From Vulgatibacter incomptus (lineage in GTDB: Bacteria; Myxococcota; Myxococcia; Myxococcales; Vulgatibacteraceae): 64,000 bases of DNA. Under the pieces are notes generated by a model. It was not told the DNA's origin. It saw nothing but the letters and a program-made list of their open reading frames with translations, and did no database searches. Positions 60,560 to 64,000 of this stretch are shown in pieces; the first letter of the stretch is position 1, and every line of letters begins with the position of its first letter. The DNA lies in assembly GCF_001263175.1 (NCBI RefSeq), contig NZ_CP012332.1:490001-554000 (forward strand), read 5' to 3'. The position numbers and the translations under genes were made by a program.

Positions 60560-60898
60560 TCAGGCGACGAGCAGGCCGTCCCACATATGGCTCTCGCGCT
60601 CCAGCACCTGCGGGCCGTCAGCCGGGCGGAGATAGGAGATCATCCTCGCCTTGACCCGGCGCAGATCCTCCCAGCTCGGCTGATCGTAGGTGGACGAGAG
60701 CCCGTGGAAGAAGCTGCGGGCCTTGAGCTGGACCATCCGCTGGACCTCGGCCTTGCTGGCGTTGGGCGCGGTGAACCGCATGCCCTTGCGGACCTGGGCC
60801 TCGCCATGCTGCGCGAACCAGGTGACGAGCGCGTCACGCACTTCGAGAACGGATGGAGCGTTGCACGCGGCGCGGCGCGCAAGCGATTCGACGATCAC
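60560..60898 (-). CDS. Hypothetical protein
   Basis: 112 residues from GTG 60898, preceded by GGGGGGAA. A helical, soluble, cytoplasmic-looking protein with segments such as LEVRDALVTWFAQHGEAQVRKGM and KAEVQRMVQLKARSFFHGLS. No motif was recognised. It lies just upstream of the aconitase fragment on the same strand. Confidence 0.5.
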   Translation of the reverse strand: MIVESLARRAACNAPSVLEVRDALVTWFAQHGEAQVRKGMRFTAPNASKAEVQRMVQLKARSFFHGLSSTYDQPSWEDLRRVKARMISYLRPADGPQVLERESHMWDGLLVA

Positions 60899-60987
60899 GG
60901 TGTTCCCCCCGGAAAAACCTTGGAGGGCTAACTACCACACCGACCCACACGTTCAAGCGAGATCATAGGGAGCGACCCGGACGGGGT

Positions 60988-61663
60988 TCAGCGCTCGACC
61001 TTTTGGCCCGCGCCGGGGCCGAGACGCTCCTTCATCCAGTTGATCAGGCCGCCGTTTCGCAGGATGTCGACCTGTCTCGGCGAGAGGGAGTGGGTCACGA
61101 AGAAGGAGCGGCCGTCCGCACGGGCCTGGAGGTGCTTGCCGCTCTCGAGGCCGTCGAGGTCGATCGAGAGGGTGTCGCCCTTGGAGACCGCCTCGTAGTC
61201 GCCCGGATCGACGAAGGTGAGGGGCGCGATGCCGAAGTTCACCAGGTTCTGCGAGTGGATGCGGGCGAAGCTCTTGGCGATCACCGCGCGGAGGCCGAGG
61301 TAGCGCGGCGCCAGCGCGGCGTGCTCGCGGCTCGAGCCCTGGCCGTAGTTGCTTCCGCCGATCACGACGTGGCCGCCGTCGTCCCGCACCTTCATTGCGC
61401 GAGCCGCGTAGGTGGGATCGACCTGGTCGAAGGCGAACTCGCTGATCTTGGGGATGTTGCTCCGATAGGGGAGGACGGGGGTGCCGGCAGGGAGGATCTC
61501 GTCGGTGGTGAGGTCGTCCCCCACCTTGAGGAGCACCGGCACCGAGAGGTCGCGACAGCCGGGGTTCGCCGACGAGCCGATGTAGGCCTGGTAGATCGGC
61601 CGGCCCGCAACCTCGCTCACCGGGACCACGTCGCCGTGGCTCGAGGGGAGCGCGGTCAGCGCC
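60988..61663 (-). pseudogene. Aconitase fragment (C-terminal domain only)
   Basis: About 225 codons of an aconitate hydratase: the C-terminal swivel domain with ALPSSHGDVVPVSE at the left edge, VIGGSNYGQGSSREHAAL, VIAKSFARIHSQNLVNFGIAPLTF and SPRQVDILRNGGLINW near the end. The [4Fe-4S] domains, including the cluster cysteines, are missing. The sequence stops being aconitase at 61664, where the duplicated rnhB segment begins. The open frame continues across the junction by chance. No own start is apparent. Confidence 0.85.
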
Positions 61664-62021
61664 CGCGCGTCGAGGCGTCGAGCTTCTTGGAGTCGTCCAC
61701 GCCCGGGATCCGGCAGCCCTCGGGCAGGATCACCGCCGCCGCCACCACCGGGCCTGCGAGCGGGCTCATCCCGGCCTCGTCCACGCCGGCGACCCTCTGG
61801 ATCCCCTCGGACCAGAGCGCGCGCTCGTAGCGCAGCATCGTGCGGAGCCGCTGGCCCTCTGCGCGGGCCTCTGCGCGGCGCCTCTCGATCGACTGGAGGA
61901 TCGTCCGCGCCCCCGCCCGCGGATCGCACCTGAGCTCCTCCTCCGCCGCTGCGGTCAGGGGGAGGCCTTCGTCCAGGTAGCGGCGCTTGAGGTCTGCGAG
62001 AGGACGGCGATGGCTTGGCAT
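61656..62021 (-). pseudogene. Truncated rnhB duplicate
   Basis: 121 codons from the ATG equivalent to the intact rnhB start, nearly identical to it ([16 protein letters not shown] is kept). The match ends at [10 protein letters not shown], where the sequence runs into the aconitase fragment and stops a few codons later. It lacks the later catalytic residues, so it is inactive as RNase HII. Confidence 0.9.
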
Positions 62022-64000
62022 GGCTACGATTCGCGCCACGGAGCGGAGCCGGGCGCATGGCGCCGCATTCTACATCACAGGCCGTCCAGGTTTCAGCCTC
62101 GGCCTCATTCTTGCCCGGCAATCTGCGTCGGAACCTCCAGTGGATAGCCCTGTGATCTCCTCCCCACTGCGCCGTATCCCCAGCAGTAGACTCTTCCCTC
62201 GTAGTCGAGGCCACAGCCGCTTTGGGATCCCAAGCCGATATCGACGAATCGGAGCTGTTCTGAAAGCAGGATTGGAGTCGACTCGTAGCAGAGGAAGATA
62301 TCGTTCCCGTGGGGGCATGCTTCTTTGCCGAGCTGCGCGAAGGCATTGGAGCCCCAGCACCAAGCCCGAGCATCTTCAGCCAACCCGCAGGAGAATCCGA
62401 GCGATCCGAGCGAAACGGCCGTTTTGACGCGGGTGAACACGTGTCCGCCTTCGACAGGAATGGGAACGGAGGACGTCTCGCTCGTGCCGTTTCCAAGCTG
62501 CCCGGTAATGTTCGAGCCCCAGCAGTATCCATCGCCCTCGCTGGTCAGCGCACAGGCGTGCCCCAACGAGCCGATCGCTCCGCCAGTCGAGGCGGAGATC
62601 TCGACGAACGTTTCGCCACTCTGGACTTCGGTGAGTGCACTCGAGCTCGGCGGAGGACCTTCGTCCACCGGGTCACCGAGCTCCCTTCCCCAACAGTAGG
62701 TCCGCTCGTCCAGTGCAATGCCGCAGGTCGTTCCTCCCACTCGTGAAGGCGAGGTCGAAATTTGGTGAAAGAGGAGCTCAGTCTGGACGGGCGTAGGCTC
62801 CAAGACGGGGTCGGGAGGCTTGATTCCGAGCTGTCCGCGCAGGTTATTTCCCCAACAGAATGCCCCGCCGACGGGATCCAACGCACAGGTGTAGCCATAT
62901 CCTGCGGAAACCGAAATAAACCGAAAGCCAAGCGATACAGCGTCGAGCGATAGGTCCCTGGTTCCATTGCCCAGCTGGCCCCAATCGTTGTCGCCGGTGC
63001 AAATGGTCTCTCCGGAAGTCGTGATCCCGCATGCATGTGAGTCACTGAAGCTCAGCGACTCGAAGCGATCGGGGGCCAGAAATGGCACGGCGGTTTGGGG
63101 TTGAGGCTCTTGACCGTCTGGAGTGGGTAGAGGGGCCCGCCAGAAGTACGCGCGTCCGTCTGCCGTGAGACCGCCTGCGGTATTTCCTCCGACGAACAGC
63201 TTCGACATTCGCGGGATTACCACATGGACTTGGACGTGTGTTTCCAGCGGACCAACGGTGGCCGAGATGCTCGTCGTCCCCACCTTTCGTCCAAAGACGG
63301 TGCCGTCGTCGAGGACGGCCGCGATCTCCGGATCGCTGGAGTGGAAAGTCGCCTCGCCGACCTCCATCGGAGCTCCGTTCTCGTCCAGCACGGTGGCTCG
63401 AAGCCGGTCTTTATCCCCCAGATCTACGTTCAGGGGATTGGGTTTCAGCTCGAGCGAAGTCGAATGGCCGGAGATTCGAATGCGCACCAAAGCTTCGAGC
63501 GCTTCGACACGCGCGAACACCGTTACAACTCCTGCCTGGCGTCCTGTGACCATTCCCGTCATCGAGAGAGCGATGAGCTCTGGCGGGCTGGCCTCCCACG
63601 TCACGGAAGTGTCGACGATCGGGGCTCCCCATGCGTCGGTTACCCGAGCCACGAGTTGGGCGCCTTCTCCGATGAAGAGCTCGCCTGGAGCGCCCTCGAT
63701 TCGAATGGATGCCGCGGGCGGCGGCGTCACTTCGACCTGAATCGAGCTACTGACTCCGTCCGAGGTGGCCGTGACGTTGGCCCGGCCGATCGCCTTCGCC
63801 GCAACGAGTCCGTCGCTTGAAACGGTTGCGACCTCGGGTGTATCCGAAGTCCATTCGACCTCGCGATCCTCGAGGACGTTTCCGTGTTCGCCTAGAACCG
63901 TGGCCTGCAGGCGTCTGCCTTGATGTACGAGTAGGGCGAGGGAATCTGGCTCGATCGTGATGCGAGCCACCTTCTCGACCTCGTCGATCGGAAGGACCAG
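61664..64000. repeat. Segmental duplication, copy B (runs off window)
   Basis: Copy of 56253-58588. Its left edge at 61664 is sharp: homology to copy A starts within CGCGCGTCGAGGCGTCGAG, and to its left the sequence is aconitase. The right edge lies beyond the window. Confidence 0.85.
62105..64000 (-). CDS. Ig-like/RCC1 beta-propeller surface protein, copy 4 (5' end outside window)
   Basis: The frame is open to the last bases of the window, where it still aligns with copy 3 (LPIDEVEKVARI against LPIDDGERVARI), so the start is off the right edge. At least 631 residues are visible: about three Ig-like domains and the full RCC1 propeller, the same length as copy 3 over this part. Substitutions cluster in Ig-like loops and some blades (for example QSGETFVEISASTGGAIG against EGGNTFVEISASTGGYVG), while the C-terminal blade is nearly identical. 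Confidence 0.88.
   Translation of the reverse strand: MVLPIDEVEKVARITIEPDSLALLVHQGRRLQATVLGEHGNVLEDREVEWTSDTPEVATVSSDGLVAAKAIGRANVTATSDGVSSSIQVEVTPPPAASIRIEGAPGELFIGEGAQLVARVTDAWGAPIVDTSVTWEASPPELIALSMTGMVTGRQAGVVTVFARVEALEALVRIRISGHSTSLELKPNPLNVDLGDKDRLRATVLDENGAPMEVGEATFHSSDPEIAAVLDDGTVFGRKVGTTSISATVGPLETHVQVHVVIPRMSKLFVGGNTAGGLTADGRAYFWRAPLPTPDGQEPQPQTAVPFLAPDRFESLSFSDSHACGITTSGETICTGDNDWGQLGNGTRDLSLDAVSLGFRFISVSAGYGYTCALDPVGGAFCWGNNLRGQLGIKPPDPVLEPTPVQTELLFHQISTSPSRVGGTTCGIALDERTYCWGRELGDPVDEGPPPSSSALTEVQSGETFVEISASTGGAIGSLGHACALTSEGDGYCWGSNITGQLGNGTSETSSVPIPVEGGHVFTRVKTAVSLGSLGFSCGLAEDARAWCWGSNAFAQLGKEACPHGNDIFLCYESTPILLSEQLRFVDIGLGSQSGCGLDYEGRVYCWGYGAVGRRSQGYPLEVPTQIAGQE

Noticed and set aside
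60988-62532. A single 514-codon aconitase-containing protein
   Set aside because: Only the last 225 codons are aconitase; the remainder is an out-of-frame reading of the duplicated rnhB and lipoprotein sequence.

Overview
The window is a GC-rich bacterial chromosome segment with tightly packed genes. It most resembles Myxococcota: a very large sigma-54 activator fused to an ATPase and TPR repeats, many lipoproteins built from Ig-like and RCC1 domains, and a Cys-rich repeat lipoprotein ending in a c-type haem site. This placement is inference from gene content. No rRNA, tRNA, CRISPR array or prophage was recognised.

Layout. (1) 1-11.7 kb: the 3' part of the sigma-54 activator, a full-length plant-type methionine S-methyltransferase, a small Lys-rich exported protein, an HTTM+DCC membrane protein and a GT-C-type membrane glycosyltransferase. 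(2) 11.7-22.1 kb: the transcription/translation operon rimP-nusA-ylxR-infB-DUF503-rbfA-truB-rpsO-pnp, with a terminator-like attenuator just before rimP, candidate internal promoters before infB and rpsO, and a terminator after pnp. (3) 22.1-29 kb: an accessory island with a RayT-type Y1 transposase, a frameshifted relic of a type I restriction R subunit, two tandem Ig-like/RCC1 lipoproteins and an envelope gene cut by an in-frame TAG. (4) 29-49.7 kb: housekeeping and stress genes (dut, DJ-1 family, Cys-rich cytochrome-like lipoprotein, M1 aminopeptidase, pcm, exonuclease-BRCT, purB, purC, trmJ, NhaC antiporter, HtrA protease, TlpA thioredoxin, response regulator, AMMECR1, SMUG1-type uracil-DNA glycosylase, two EEP-fold enzymes). 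A MITE-like element follows purB, and next to it a guanidine-III riboswitch controls a Gdx (SugE) guanidinium exporter. (5) 49.7-56.6 kb: a SWIM/SNF2 helicase split by a one-base frameshift, a NUDIX hydrolase, acetyl-CoA synthetase and rnhB. (6) 56.3-64 kb: an RCC1 lipoprotein plus the 5' part of rnhB is duplicated about 5.4 kb away. The second copy joins abruptly to the 3' end of an aconitase gene, leaving both rnhB' and acn as fragments.

How the genes work together. The central operon couples ribosome maturation (RimP, RbfA, S15, TruB), initiation (IF-2), transcription elongation/termination (NusA) and RNA decay (PNPase). Its leader fits NusA-type autoregulation. The riboswitch-gdx pair is a complete sense-and-export module for guanidinium. 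The four Ig-like/RCC1 lipoproteins, in two dissimilar pairs, and several disrupted genes around them suggest that regions 3 and 6 are actively rearranging envelope loci. I see no single multi-gene system that is clearly new. The strongest unusual items are the riboswitch-gdx module, the bacterial plant-type methionine S-methyltransferase, the RCC1 lipoprotein duplications with the chimeric junction, and the nusA-operon attenuator.
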